Assembly: GCA_964641465.1 (NCBI GenBank)
Contig: CAZXLW010000016.1
Span: 1-64,000, forward strand
Reading direction: 5' to 3'
DNA from: Mariniblastus sp964641465
GTDB taxonomy: Bacteria > Planctomycetota > Planctomycetia > Pirellulales > Pirellulaceae
DNA: 64,000 nucleotides
Positions 53,522-62,465 of this stretch are shown one piece after another. Below the pieces are notes generated by a model. The model saw only the letters and a list, made by a program, of their open reading frames with translations. It was not told where the DNA came from and did no database searches. The position numbers and the translations under genes are program-made. Position 1 is the stretch's first letter; every line of letters starts with the position of its first letter.

Positions 53522-54601
53522 ATGCTGCTCGATCCTAAAAATCCCGTCATTCCAGGAATCATCGGTCGCTCGTCTGCGATGCTGGATGTATTCGAGATGA
53601 CGATCCGGGCGGCCAAGAGTAATTCATCTGTCTTGCTGTTGGGTGAAACTGGCACCGGCAAAGAACTGATTGCCAACGCCCTGCATCAGCAGAGCAGACG
53701 GTCCAGCGGTCCATTCGTGCGAGTCAACTGCGGGGCGTTGCCGGAAACGCTGTTGGACAGCGAGCTGTTCGGCCATGTACAAGGTTCGTTCACAGATGCG
53801 GTTCGAGATCGCACGGGACGATTCGAAGCGGCCCATGGTGGGACGATATTCTTAGACGAGATCAATTCAACGTCCACGACCTTGCAGGTCAAATTGCTGC
53901 GGGTTTTGCAAGAGAAGCAATTTGAGCGTGTGGGGGATACGAAGACTGTCGATGTCGATGTCCGTGTCGTCGCCGCCAGCAATTGTGACTTGAGTCGAGA
54001 GATAGTCGAAGGCAGGTTTCGTGAAGATCTGTTCTGGCGGTTGAATGTTATTCCCATCCAACTTCCCCCGCTGCGACGAAGACCGGAGGATATCCCAATG
54101 CTGGTCGAACATTTCCTCAAGCACTACCGGGAACTGAACGGCGGAACCGTTTCCCAGGTACATCCGGACGCGATGACTGCGATGGTGAACTACCGCTGGC
54201 CTGGCAATGTCCGGGAGCTGCAGAATTACATTGAACGGTCAGTCGTATTGGCGGACGAGGAAATCCTGACCCTCGATCTGTTGCCGCGGCCTGTTCGGGG
54301 TGATGCCCCCAAGACCGAAGCTGCCGTGTTTCGAGCGGTCGACGACGAGTCCCTGATCCAGGAATTCGTTTACAATGGTATTAAGAAAGCGGACGATTCG
54401 GCGGTTGACTTGCACAAACGTATTGTTGAGCCCGTCGAAAAAGAGCTGCTAAGGCAAACTCTGGAAGCGTGTAACCAAACCCAGACCAAGGCGGCGTCGC
54501 GATTGGGCATGAATCGCAACACGCTATACAAGAAGATGAAAGAGTATGGTCTGGATAAAGGAAGCGACAAATCGGCAACGGATTCGGACAAGCAGTCCTG
54601 A
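53522..54601 (+). CDS. Sigma-54-type AAA+ activator without receiver domain
   Basis: The 359-residue protein consists of an AAA+ domain from near the N-terminus (IIGRSSAMLDVFEMTIRAA), Walker A GETGTGKE (41-48), Walker B GGTIFLDEI (about 106-114), the arginine-finger region and a C-terminal Fis-type helix-turn-helix (TQTKAASRLGMNRNTLYKKM). The loop that contacts sigma-54, normally GAFTGA, reads GSFTDA (88-93): the Thr is kept but the second Gly is Asp. There is no receiver or sensor domain, so it would be controlled by synthesis or by another protein. The altered loop raises the chance that it does not activate sigma-54 in the usual way. Start ATG at 53522. Confidence 0.92.
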   Translation: MLLDPKNPVIPGIIGRSSAMLDVFEMTIRAAKSNSSVLLLGETGTGKELIANALHQQSRRSSGPFVRVNCGALPETLLDSELFGHVQGSFTDAVRDRTGRFEAAHGGTIFLDEINSTSTTLQVKLLRVLQEKQFERVGDTKTVDVDVRVVAASNCDLSREIVEGRFREDLFWRLNVIPIQLPPLRRRPEDIPMLVEHFLKHYRELNGGTVSQVHPDAMTAMVNYRWPGNVRELQNYIERSVVLADEEILTLDLLPRPVRGDAPKTEAAVFRAVDDESLIQEFVYNGIKKADDSAVDLHKRIVEPVEKELLRQTLEACNQTQTKAASRLGMNRNTLYKKMKEYGLDKGSDKSATDSDKQS

Positions 54602-54706
54602 TTCCGCTACAACCTTTCGTTACACCAATGGAAATGCCGGTGCGACGCAAACTGACGCTTTCTACCGAATGCCGAGATCAATCATTTAACGCGTAACGCG
54701 ACAAGT

Positions 54707-55603
54707 ATGGACTGGCTGGAACGAATTTCGACAACTTGCTTTGCTGCCAGCTATCTGGTTGTCTTTGCATTGGAAATTTCCCGCGCCCTGTTTCGGGCGA
54801 ATTGGTGGAAGTGGATTGCGATTACTGTTTCGCTGGCCGGAATATTTGCTCACGCCGCGTACCTGTTTTCTCAGCGCGCGTTGGCGTTCGACAGCGATGG
54901 GGTACTGGTCGGAGGATGGACCGGATGGTTTCTGGCCGCGGGGTTGGTTCTGATGTTGGCCTACGTGTGGATGTTGTTCCGGCAAGGCGACTCGGTGATG
55001 GGCTTGTTCACGATCCCGCTGGTCCTGCTGTCGATCGCGGTCGCCAGTTGGCCCGGGCAACAAACGAACTTTTCGCCCAGCGAATCCAGAACGATCTGGA
55101 ATGCGATCCACGGAATCTCGTTGCTGCTCAGCACCGCCATCGTCGCGTTGGGATTTCTGTTCGGGGCCATGTACCTGATTCAGTCACGGCGATTGAAACA
55201 AAAGAAGCATGTCCTCGTATTCCGGATGCCGTCGCTTGAATGGCTACAAGGCTCCAGCGAAAAGTCGCTGGTCGTTTCAGCCGCGCTGCTGGTGATTGGA
55301 GTCGTCTCTGGCGTGGCGGTGAATCTGGTAAGTCGACAGATGGGTGATCCTGTGCTTGCCTGGAGCGACCCTGTGATCTGGACATCGGCAATCTTGCTGA
55401 TCTGGCTATTGATCGCACTGGCGTTCAACTTCTTTTATCAGCCCGTTCGTCCTGGCAAAAAGATTGCTTACCTGGTCATGACTTGCTTCTTCTTTCTCGT
55501 TCTGGAGATTGGAATCGTCTGGCACTTCGGACATGCGGCGGGACAAGATCCAACCAGTAACTTTGATGGCAACCCGGTCGAGTCCCATGAGGCGCGGCTA
55601 TGA
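54707..55603 (+). CDS. CcsA/HemX-like membrane protein
   Basis: The 298-residue product has eight predicted membrane helices and resembles the CcsA/HemX group: IWNAIHGISLLLSTAIVALG, FGAMYLIQSRRLKQKK, and a His in WHFGHAAG. It lacks the full tryptophan-rich WWD motif of the haem lyase subunit, so it is nearer to HemX, the membrane protein encoded before hemA that limits glutamyl-tRNA reductase in Bacillus. Its stop overlaps the hemA start by four bases, which implies translational coupling and supports that reading. Start ATG at 54707. Confidence 0.85.
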   Translation: MDWLERISTTCFAASYLVVFALEISRALFRANWWKWIAITVSLAGIFAHAAYLFSQRALAFDSDGVLVGGWTGWFLAAGLVLMLAYVWMLFRQGDSVMGLFTIPLVLLSIAVASWPGQQTNFSPSESRTIWNAIHGISLLLSTAIVALGFLFGAMYLIQSRRLKQKKHVLVFRMPSLEWLQGSSEKSLVVSAALLVIGVVSGVAVNLVSRQMGDPVLAWSDPVIWTSAILLIWLLIALAFNFFYQPVRPGKKIAYLVMTCFFFLVLEIGIVWHFGHAAGQDPTSNFDGNPVESHEARL

Positions 55604-56874
55604 TGCTTCAGATTGTCGGTTGCAGCCACCACGATTCAGGGATGATCGTTCGCGAAAAGCTCGCATTCGATCAACAACAAGTGGGTAGATTTCTAACGAA
55701 TTTCTACAACACCTACCCTCAGTCCGAAGCGCTGCTGTTGTCGACTTGCAATCGCACCGAGTTCTTCACCGCGACACACGACCAAAGCAACGGTCCGTCG
55801 TTTGCCGAGATGCAACAATCGCTTGCCGATGCATGTGGCCTGGAGAATTCGGAAGTCAAATCGCATGTGTTTGAGCTTTCGAACCAGGATGCGATCCGGC
55901 ACCTGTTTTCGGTTGCGGCCAGTCTGGACAGCATGGTGATTGGCGAAACACAGATCCTGCAACAGGTAAAACAAGCATACGATCTGGCCACCCAAATCAA
56001 CAACAACATTCCACTAACTCATCATGTATTCCAGGCCGCGATCAAGGTAGCCAAGCGGGTGGCCAACCAAACGGAAATTCAGCAGAACCGCGTCAGTATC
56101 CCGAGCATTGCTATCGGTGATTTTGCCCGCCAGATTTTCGAGCGGTTGGACAACAAAAACATTCTTGTTATCGGCGCGGGGGAAATGGCCGAGGAGACGC
56201 TTCAGTATGTCACCCATTACGGCGGCAAACATATCCGCCTGGTCAACCGAACTCGCGAAAAAGCAGTTGAGCTGGCCAATCGCTGGTCCGGTGACGTCGT
56301 CGAATGGTCGGAACTCATGCAGGCTCTGGACGAGGCGGATTTGATTATCAGCACGACTGGGGCTCAGGAAGCCATCGTTTCTATTGATCAATATCGCCAA
56401 ACCGAGGACCGACGTGGTCAAAAGCCACTGTTCATTCTCGACTTGGCCGTACCACGCGACTTTGATCCGGCGATTGGTGAATGCGAAAACGTTTACCTGT
56501 ATTCGCTGGATGATCTACAGGCACAATGCGAACACAATCAAAAGTCGAGAAGGAGTCATTGGCCAAAGGCGAAAAAAATCATCGACCAGGAAACCGAGTT
56601 GTTCATGAAAGAACTGGCGTATCGTTCCAAAGGCTCAGCGATTGCGCTGCTGAAGGCCTCAGCATCAGAGATCAAGGACGCGGAACTACGACGCCTGATC
56701 AACAAACTTGGCCCGATTGAACCTCGGCACCGTGATGAAATTGAAACTGCGTTTCATCGCCTGACCAACAAGCTACTCCATCCACCGCTGGAGTCTCTAC
56801 GGGAAGAATCTGATGTGGATTCCGATCACAGCCTGTTTGAGGCGTTTAAGAAGCTGTTTCGGCTTGGCGATTAG
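55600..56874 (+). CDS. hemA: Glutamyl-tRNA reductase
   Basis: The 424-residue enzyme reduces glutamyl-tRNA to glutamate-1-semialdehyde with NADPH, the first step of haem synthesis by the C5 pathway. The catalytic Cys50 is in LLLSTCNRTEFF. Other family segments are SLDSMVIGETQILQQVK, the NADPH-binding VIGAGEMAEETLQYVTHYG, LVNRTREKAVELA and the C-terminal dimerisation helix with KLLHPPLESLREE. Two adjacent ATG codons (55600 and 55603) could serve as start. The first overlaps the stop of the HemX-like gene. Haem made here would serve the oxidase and the cytochrome c pathway in this window. Confidence 0.95.
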   Translation: MMLQIVGCSHHDSGMIVREKLAFDQQQVGRFLTNFYNTYPQSEALLLSTCNRTEFFTATHDQSNGPSFAEMQQSLADACGLENSEVKSHVFELSNQDAIRHLFSVAASLDSMVIGETQILQQVKQAYDLATQINNNIPLTHHVFQAAIKVAKRVANQTEIQQNRVSIPSIAIGDFARQIFERLDNKNILVIGAGEMAEETLQYVTHYGGKHIRLVNRTREKAVELANRWSGDVVEWSELMQALDEADLIISTTGAQEAIVSIDQYRQTEDRRGQKPLFILDLAVPRDFDPAIGECENVYLYSLDDLQAQCEHNQKSRRSHWPKAKKIIDQETELFMKELAYRSKGSAIALLKASASEIKDAELRRLINKLGPIEPRHRDEIETAFHRLTNKLLHPPLESLREESDVDSDHSLFEAFKKLFRLGD

Positions 56875-56987
56875 GTTGCCGGCACTGTGCTTACGTAAGC
56901 ATGTTTATGCATCCGGGAAACATGGGCGACGTCAGGCGCCCCATGGCAGCCGTCCTCTCAATTGGTTGGTCGCCTGGGATGCGTTAG

Positions 56988-57587
56988 TCACTCCCACTCG
57001 TCGTCGTCTTCTTCCTCACCTTCTTCCCATTCTTCATCGTCTTCGATCCATTCGTCGTCATCGTCTTCCCATTCCTCGTCGTCGCCTTCTTCCCACTCTT
57101 CATCGTCCTCGTCGACTTCTACGCCTTCTTCAGCTTCGTCGTCTACTTCTTCCCAGGTATCATCTTCGAATCCGTCGTCTGATTCGTCGTCGTCTTCGTA
57201 CTCCTCTTCTTCGTCGTCGTCTTCATACTCTTCATCGTCGTCTTCGTATTCTTCTTCGTCGCCCTCTTCATACTCTTCTTCGTCTTCGCCCTCTTCGCCT
57301 TCTTCCTCGTCGTCTTCGTCCTCGTACTCGTACTCGACTTCCTCACCATCTTCTTCTTCGTCTTCGTATTCTTCTTCGTCGTCCTCATACTCGACGTCTT
57401 CATCTTCTACTTCGTCGTCCTCAAATTCGGACTCCTCGTCCTCTTCCTCGTCCTCTTCCAGCTCTTCGACGTCCGAGTCGGCAACGGCTTGGTCAGCATC
57501 CAATCCGAACAGGGATCGACGACCAACAAACGAGGCTTCGACTGAACCTAATTCAGACTCATCCAACATGATTGGTTGAAGAAGCAT
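56988..57587 (-). CDS. Extremely acidic low-complexity protein
   Basis: The 199-residue product starts with about 38 ordinary residues (MLLQPIMLDESELGSVEASF and FVGRRSLFGLD). It then becomes almost purely Glu, Asp and Tyr, with a little Trp, Gly and Val, to the end (EEDEEEDEESEFEDDEVED and similar). Most of the codons are GAA, GAG, GAC and GAT, which makes the opposite strand a long Ser-rich frame. The net charge is strongly negative. Such tails can bind calcium or basic proteins. Regularly placed Tyr and Trp residues (EEYED and DEEWEE) suggest a repeated pattern. Start ATG at 57587, or GTG at 57593. I do not recognise the short N-terminal domain. Confidence 0.75.
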   Translation of the reverse strand: MLLQPIMLDESELGSVEASFVGRRSLFGLDADQAVADSDVEELEEDEEEDEESEFEDDEVEDEDVEYEDDEEEYEDEEEDGEEVEYEYEDEDDEEEGEEGEDEEEYEEGDEEEYEDDDEEYEDDDEEEEYEDDDESDDGFEDDTWEEVDDEAEEGVEVDEDDEEWEEGDDEEWEDDDDEWIEDDEEWEEGEEEDDDEWE

Positions 57588-57695
57588 GGACACTCTTACT
57601 CTCCTCGATCTTGCTACTCACAGGTCAATGGCCGACAGCACTTCACTTGCCCTCGTTGGCTTGCGAAAGCCTGAGTCAGCCTTGGATACCATCGG

Positions 57696-58340
57696 TTAGT
57701 TTTCAGCCGCTTCCAAATCCGATTTTGGCTGGTCTGAAATTTGATCGAAATTATCCCAATTCGGCAACCCTTGGCCTTGGAGTTCCGCTGACCGAGGCAA
57801 ATCGTCCAGACTCCGAAGCCCAAATTCCTGCAGGAAATCACGGGAAGTCGCGTACAGAAACGGCCGCCCTAACTGCTCACTACGCCCGTAAATACGCAGT
57901 AAACCGTGCTCCAATAGCTGACGCAGCATCTCACCGCAGCCCACACCGCGAATTGCCTCGATATCAGCCTTAATAATGGGCTGCCGGTACGCCACCACGG
58001 TCAGAGTTTCCATGGCTGGTCGGCTCAGTCTTCGGGGCCGATCGACGTGCTCCAGTTGCCGCAGCCATTGAGAAAACTGGGGCCGCGTGAGCAGCTGGTA
58101 CCCGCCTGCAACCCGTTGAACACGGAAAGCACGCCCCGATCGGTCGTACTGCTCGTTGAGCTCAGAAATCATCGTTCTGGCCTGCGTTCCATCTTCGAGG
58201 CCAGCTGACTGGCTCAGTTTTCGCGACGAAAGCGGAGATCTTGCCAGGAACAGAATCGCCTCCAAGCGACGCTTGCGGGCTTCCGGTGCCGGATCCCAGT
58301 CAGGTGTCGTTGGAGCGTTTGAGTCAGGAGATTCGGTCAT
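57696..58340 (-). CDS. scpB: Segregation and condensation protein B
   Basis: The 214-residue protein is the kleisin-binding subunit of the SMC-ScpAB complex that organises the chromosome. It has two winged-helix domains: the first with RRLEAILFLARSPLSSRKLS, the second with RLSRPAMETLTVVAYRQPI and IEAIRGVGCGEMLRQLLEHG. It ends in RPFLYATSRDFLQEFGLRSL, all typical of the family. The N- and C-terminal tails are acidic and poorly conserved. scpA is not adjacent. The gene follows the oxidase operon on the same strand after 72 bases. Confidence 0.93.
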   Translation of the reverse strand: MTESPDSNAPTTPDWDPAPEARKRRLEAILFLARSPLSSRKLSQSAGLEDGTQARTMISELNEQYDRSGRAFRVQRVAGGYQLLTRPQFSQWLRQLEHVDRPRRLSRPAMETLTVVAYRQPIIKADIEAIRGVGCGEMLRQLLEHGLLRIYGRSEQLGRPFLYATSRDFLQEFGLRSLDDLPRSAELQGQGLPNWDNFDQISDQPKSDLEAAEN

Positions 58341-58412
58341 TTTCTTGGCCGGACAGAACGTGGTAGCTTCGAATAATGAGCCAACACTGCCAGCAAGTCA
58401 ACACGGATGATT

Positions 58413-59054
58413 TCACTTGGTGATCGCAAACACCAGCAACATCGTTAACCAAACCACATCCAGGAAATGCCAATAGCCAGCACAATGGTCGACAGCCCAG
58501 TGCCGCTCGTGGTCGTATTTGTTTCGCAAAGACTGATAGATCACAAAGGCAAGGAAGATCATTCCACCCAATACATGCAAGGCATGAATAAATGCCAGCG
58601 TGAAAGACATCCCGTAGACTTTCGTGGAACCGTCAGACTGACTGAAATGATGGGTTACCAATTCGGTCATTCCAAAGCACTGGATCACCACAAAGCCAAC
58701 TGCGAGTCCCCAGGCCCAGATCAAATATTGGCGAAACTTCATTTGCTGCTCGCGCCGAATGCACCAGACCGCCTTCTGCAGGAAGACGCTGATCAGTACC
58801 AACAGCCCCGTACTCAGCCAGAACGAAACCGGCAGTCGCAACGCCTCGTAAGTGCGTGTCACGGGAATGAAGGTCGCCGTCGCGGTATCGTATGAGTAAT
58901 TCAATGACCGGAACGCTTCCATCCGAATCGCGCAGTAGGTGATGATGCTGCCGATGAAAAACATCGTTAGCGAAGCCATAAAGAGATAAAACACCAACTT
59001 GGCCTGATACAGATCGCGGCGTGCGGGAACCAAGTTGATGGATTGCTTGAGCAT
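58413..59054 (-). CDS. Haem-copper oxidase subunit III-like protein
   Basis: The 213-residue membrane protein has five helices and the subunit III pattern FYLFMASLTMFFIGSIITYC, LPVSFWLSTGLLVLISVFLQ, FIHALHVLGGMIFLAFVIYQ and YWHFLDVVWLTMLLVFAITK. It is shorter than the main subunit III of this operon and lacks its N-terminal helices. Two different III-type genes in one operon suggest that one is an alternate or assembly form. It is the last gene of the leftward oxidase operon, 26 bases after the subunit IV gene. Confidence 0.88.
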   Translation of the reverse strand: MLKQSINLVPARRDLYQAKLVFYLFMASLTMFFIGSIITYCAIRMEAFRSLNYSYDTATATFIPVTRTYEALRLPVSFWLSTGLLVLISVFLQKAVWCIRREQQMKFRQYLIWAWGLAVGFVVIQCFGMTELVTHHFSQSDGSTKVYGMSFTLAFIHALHVLGGMIFLAFVIYQSLRNKYDHERHWAVDHCAGYWHFLDVVWLTMLLVFAITK

Positions 59055-59080
59055 TGAAGTTTTACACTACATACGTTAAG

Positions 59081-59425
59081 TCAGGGTCCGGAAGTCTCCG
59101 CCGCTCGCGGAAACGATTCAATATTTTCCTGGTAGTGTTCGGTGTCGATCATCGTCATGCCAATGAACAAAAACAGAAAGAACGTCGAACACACGAAAAT
59201 CAGAACGTTGAATGGCTTATCCCAAATCATGTGCATGAAAAAGCCCATGACGAGTGCGGCTTTGGCGGTGGCGATAATCATCGCGACCACAAAACCGAAC
59301 GGGCCAAGGTTGCCTGCCAGCAACAACGTTAATGCCGTCAAAAACACTAACGAGAAGAACACACCAAACAACATCTTAATTGGTGCCGGATGTGCAAATC
59401 CATGATCGTCGTGATTGTGAGCCAT
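59081..59425 (-). CDS. Cytochrome c oxidase subunit IV family protein
   Basis: The 114-residue protein has three membrane helices and the subunit IV look (FGVFFSLVFLTALTLLLA, AKAALVMGFFMHMIWDKPFN, FVCSTFFLFLFIGMT). A short His/Asp-rich N-terminus (MAHNHDDHGFAHPAP) precedes the first helix. Subunit IV helps in assembly or proton efficiency in bacterial oxidases. It lies between the two subunit III genes. Confidence 0.85.
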   Translation of the reverse strand: MAHNHDDHGFAHPAPIKMLFGVFFSLVFLTALTLLLAGNLGPFGFVVAMIIATAKAALVMGFFMHMIWDKPFNVLIFVCSTFFLFLFIGMTMIDTEHYQENIESFPRAAETSGP

Positions 59426-59473
59426 GATAATTCTTTAAAACAGTGTGTGCAAATTTTCTGATCGTTCCGACTG

Positions 59474-60610
59474 CTAGTCAATCAAGTACAGCAAGGGGAA
59501 CAGGTAAATCCAAATCAAGTCGACAAGGTGCCAGTACAGCCCGACATAATCGACCGGTCCAAAATAATCACTCCGCCAATGTCCCATCAATGATCTGGCA
59601 AAAATCCAAGCCAGGAAACCGATACCGGCAATGATGTGAATCGCGTGCAAGCCAGTCATGCAGTAATAAATACTGAAGAACGTTCCGATATCCCGGTCCA
59701 ACTTGGGCTGATCCGGACCATGGTCGCCGCCATGCGAGTGGTCGTCTCCATGTCCGTCATCGGCATGATGTTCACCCTCATGCGCATCCGCGGCAGCGTG
59801 CGACTCGTCCGACTCTTTGTGTTCGCCCCCGCCAGAGTCAGCACCGTGAGACTCGTCAGCATGTGCTTCTTCCTGCAAGGCAAACAGAACCGTTTGGTTG
59901 GATGCGTGACCGCCCGTACCACCGGCTGTGAACTGCATGTAAAAGTGGCCGCAAATGACACCGAAGAAGTATCCGAAAACAGTGAACGCCAAACCAGCGA
60001 AAAACTTCGGCCAAACGCCCTTTTTCGTAAGCATCGAGAATACGCTCAGGGCAACAAAGGCGACAAGTAATACCGCCGGAACCACGCACAGCCAAACCAG
60101 GTACTCGGAGACCCCCAGACTATGAGCCAAGGTACCCTCCCGAGCTGCGTGATGGCCCATATCCAAAGCAAAGGTGCTGCGTGGGAAAATCCCCATGTCC
60201 CACTTGTGACTGTATTCGATCGCTTTTACGCCCAGGAACATAGCGGCGCAGAACATAGTGATCAGCGTATACAACGCCGTACTTCGATTGTTTCCAAGCT
60301 GAGCCGCACGCACGCCCAACGCCATTGTCAGCGAGCTGAACAGCAGCACCAACGTATTCAAAGCACCGAGGTACTTGTCGAGGAACACGTGTGCTTGCTC
60401 GAAGATTTCCGGATGATGGGTCCGGTACAACGTGTAAGCCACGAACAACCCGCTGAAGAACAAGACTTCAGTCACCAGGAACAACCAGATCCCCAGTTTC
60501 CCCGAATCGAACTGTTGTTCCGCGTTTTCAAAATGGTGCGCGATGAATTCCGGGTGATCATGATGGTCGTCATGATGATCCGCGGACGTTCCGGTTTCGG
60601 CAACTGCCAT
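59474..60610 (-). CDS. ctaE: Cytochrome c oxidase subunit III with His-rich insertion
   Basis: The 378-residue protein is the main subunit III. It has the helices LGIWLFLVTEVLFFSGLFVA, VLLFSSLTMALGVRAAQLG, MFLGVKAIEYSHKW and GLYWHLVDLIWIYLFPLLYL. An insertion of about 50 residues (about 250-305), composed largely of His, Asp, Glu, Gly and Ala, interrupts the protein between helices, and the N-terminus has HHDDHHDHPEF. Two more helices with a GLHAIHIIAGIG motif follow. The ATG at 60610 is preferred because it begins MAVAETGTSADHHDDHH; a start ten codons earlier is also in frame. The inserted His-rich loop is unusual for the family and resembles that of NhaA in this window. Confidence 0.93.
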   Translation of the reverse strand: MAVAETGTSADHHDDHHDHPEFIAHHFENAEQQFDSGKLGIWLFLVTEVLFFSGLFVAYTLYRTHHPEIFEQAHVFLDKYLGALNTLVLLFSSLTMALGVRAAQLGNNRSTALYTLITMFCAAMFLGVKAIEYSHKWDMGIFPRSTFALDMGHHAAREGTLAHSLGVSEYLVWLCVVPAVLLVAFVALSVFSMLTKKGVWPKFFAGLAFTVFGYFFGVICGHFYMQFTAGGTGGHASNQTVLFALQEEAHADESHGADSGGGEHKESDESHAAADAHEGEHHADDGHGDDHSHGGDHGPDQPKLDRDIGTFFSIYYCMTGLHAIHIIAGIGFLAWIFARSLMGHWRSDYFGPVDYVGLYWHLVDLIWIYLFPLLYLID

Positions 60611-60661
60611 TGTTTCAACTCCGATATATCGTTTCGCCAAACTACTGACGACTCTATTTAT

Positions 60662-62407
60662 TTAGTTATCTGATCCACCCTTAACCGGATCCATGTCCGG
60701 CTTGGGTTCTTTGATTGGTTTCTGAATCGGTTCTGCAAACTTGCGTTGAATATAAGTATCCAGCTCTTCGTCGTAGACTTGTGAACTGTAGTCGTACGGA
60801 TCGTTCATGACTGGCTTGTGGATAAAGTTATGGAAGTCTGGTGGTGAGCTAGACTGCCATTCCAATGAAGCAGCACCGAACGGGTTCCCGTTCACTTTCG
60901 GACCTCGGAAAGCAGCGTAAACCAAAACTCCGATCGCCAGGATAACTCCCGACCCGAGCACGAATGCACCGACCGTTGAAAGCTGGTGGAAGATCACAAA
61001 CTCTGGATCGTACGAAGCGTAACGGCGAGGCATCCCACGTGATCCCATGACAAACTGCGGGAAGAACGTCAGGCAAAAGCCGCCGAAGATTAACAGGCAG
61101 GCAACTCGACCCATCGCGTCGTTGTACATCCGGCCAAACATCTTCGGCCACCAGTGGAACACGCCACCGAACAGTGCGGTCAGCGTTCCACCGACTGCAA
61201 CGAAGTGGAAGTGAGCCACAACAAAGTACGTATCGTGCAATTGAATATCAGTGAACAACGTTGCCAACTGCAAGCCAGTCAGACCACCGATCCCGAACAG
61301 GAAGATGAACGACAAAGCGAAACACATCGGCGTCGCCAGTGCAATGGAGCCTTTGTACATCGTCGCCAACCAGTTGAACACTTTCACCGCTGACGGAATC
61401 GCAACGGAGAACGTAATCGCACTGAAGATCATATTGACCACCGTGGACTGACCACTGGTAAACATGTGGTGGCCCCAAACCAGGAATCCAAGCAGTGCGA
61501 TCGCCACACTGGAGAACGCAATGAATGAATAACCAAAGATCTTCTTCCGACAGTACACTGCCATCAATTCACTGATGACGCCCATCGGTGGCAAAATCAT
61601 GATGTATACAGCTGGATGCGAATAGAACCAGAAGAAGTGCTGGAACAGAACCGGGTCACCACCGTACTTCGGGTCAAAGATACCGATGTGCAGTGTCTTT
61701 TCTGCAATCAACAGCAGCAGCGTGATTCCCAAAACTGGTGTCGCCAGAATCTGAATGATACTGGTCGCGTACAAAGACCACAGGAACAACGGCAACTTAA
61801 ACCACGACTGCCCGGGGGCACGCATCGTGTTGATTGTCACCAGGAAATTGAGCCCGGTGAAAATCGAACTAAAGCCAAGTATGAAGGCTCCAAAGGTCGC
61901 CCAGATCACTCCCGTATCGGTATCGATACTGTAAGGCGTGTAAAAAGTCCAACCGGTATCCAATCCACCGCCGAGCAGAATCGCGCACAGCAGGCAAGTA
62001 GTTCCCATGATCCACAGGTAAAAACTGGCCAGATTCAATCTCGGGAATGCCACGTCCTTGGCACCGAGCATCATCGGCAGGACAAAGTTCCCCAATGCCG
62101 CCGGAATACTTGGGATGATGAATGCAAACACCATCACGGCACCATGCAGCGTGAACATCTGGTTGTACTGATCGTCCGTCAGCAGCCCACCACCGTTGGT
62201 GTTATGGTTCCACAGGTGTGTTCGCAGAATCAACGCAAACGCACCGGCCATCAACATCGCACCAGTAACCCCGATCAGGTACATGACGCCGATCCGTTTG
62301 TGGTCCAATGTGAATGCCCATGAGGCAAAACCTTTGGTGCAATTCAAGTAGTTGTTTTCCGGATTACCGAAAAGCACGTTCTTGTCGTTCGATGTTGTCG
62401 CTGCCAT
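60662..62407 (-). CDS. ctaD: Cytochrome c oxidase subunit I, A2 type
   Basis: The 581-residue catalytic subunit reduces oxygen and pumps protons. Metal ligands are at expected places: H88 in TLHGAVMVFAF (haem a), H264 and Y268 in FYSHPAVYIMILP (CuB His and cross-linked Tyr), H313/H314 in WGHHMFTSG (CuB), and H399 (haem a3) and H401 (haem a) in VVAHFHFVAVGG. The YSHPAVY sequence, with Ala where A1-type enzymes have Glu, marks an A2-type haem-copper oxidase. Twelve or so helices are present and the C-terminus carries a charged tail. It is the central gene of the SCO-II-I-III-IV operon. Confidence 0.97.
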   Translation of the reverse strand: MAATTSNDKNVLFGNPENNYLNCTKGFASWAFTLDHKRIGVMYLIGVTGAMLMAGAFALILRTHLWNHNTNGGGLLTDDQYNQMFTLHGAVMVFAFIIPSIPAALGNFVLPMMLGAKDVAFPRLNLASFYLWIMGTTCLLCAILLGGGLDTGWTFYTPYSIDTDTGVIWATFGAFILGFSSIFTGLNFLVTINTMRAPGQSWFKLPLFLWSLYATSIIQILATPVLGITLLLLIAEKTLHIGIFDPKYGGDPVLFQHFFWFYSHPAVYIMILPPMGVISELMAVYCRKKIFGYSFIAFSSVAIALLGFLVWGHHMFTSGQSTVVNMIFSAITFSVAIPSAVKVFNWLATMYKGSIALATPMCFALSFIFLFGIGGLTGLQLATLFTDIQLHDTYFVVAHFHFVAVGGTLTALFGGVFHWWPKMFGRMYNDAMGRVACLLIFGGFCLTFFPQFVMGSRGMPRRYASYDPEFVIFHQLSTVGAFVLGSGVILAIGVLVYAAFRGPKVNGNPFGAASLEWQSSSPPDFHNFIHKPVMNDPYDYSSQVYDEELDTYIQRKFAEPIQKPIKEPKPDMDPVKGGSDN

Positions 62408-62465
62408 TTCAATGACCTTTTCTACTGTGATTCAGCGGCTCAAAGCCACCAATAATTGTATTCGT

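Noticed and set aside
56962..57579. Long Ser-rich frame on the + strand
   Set aside because: It is the complement of the acidic protein gene: Glu/Asp codons read as Ser on the other strand. It has no start context or protein-like pattern.
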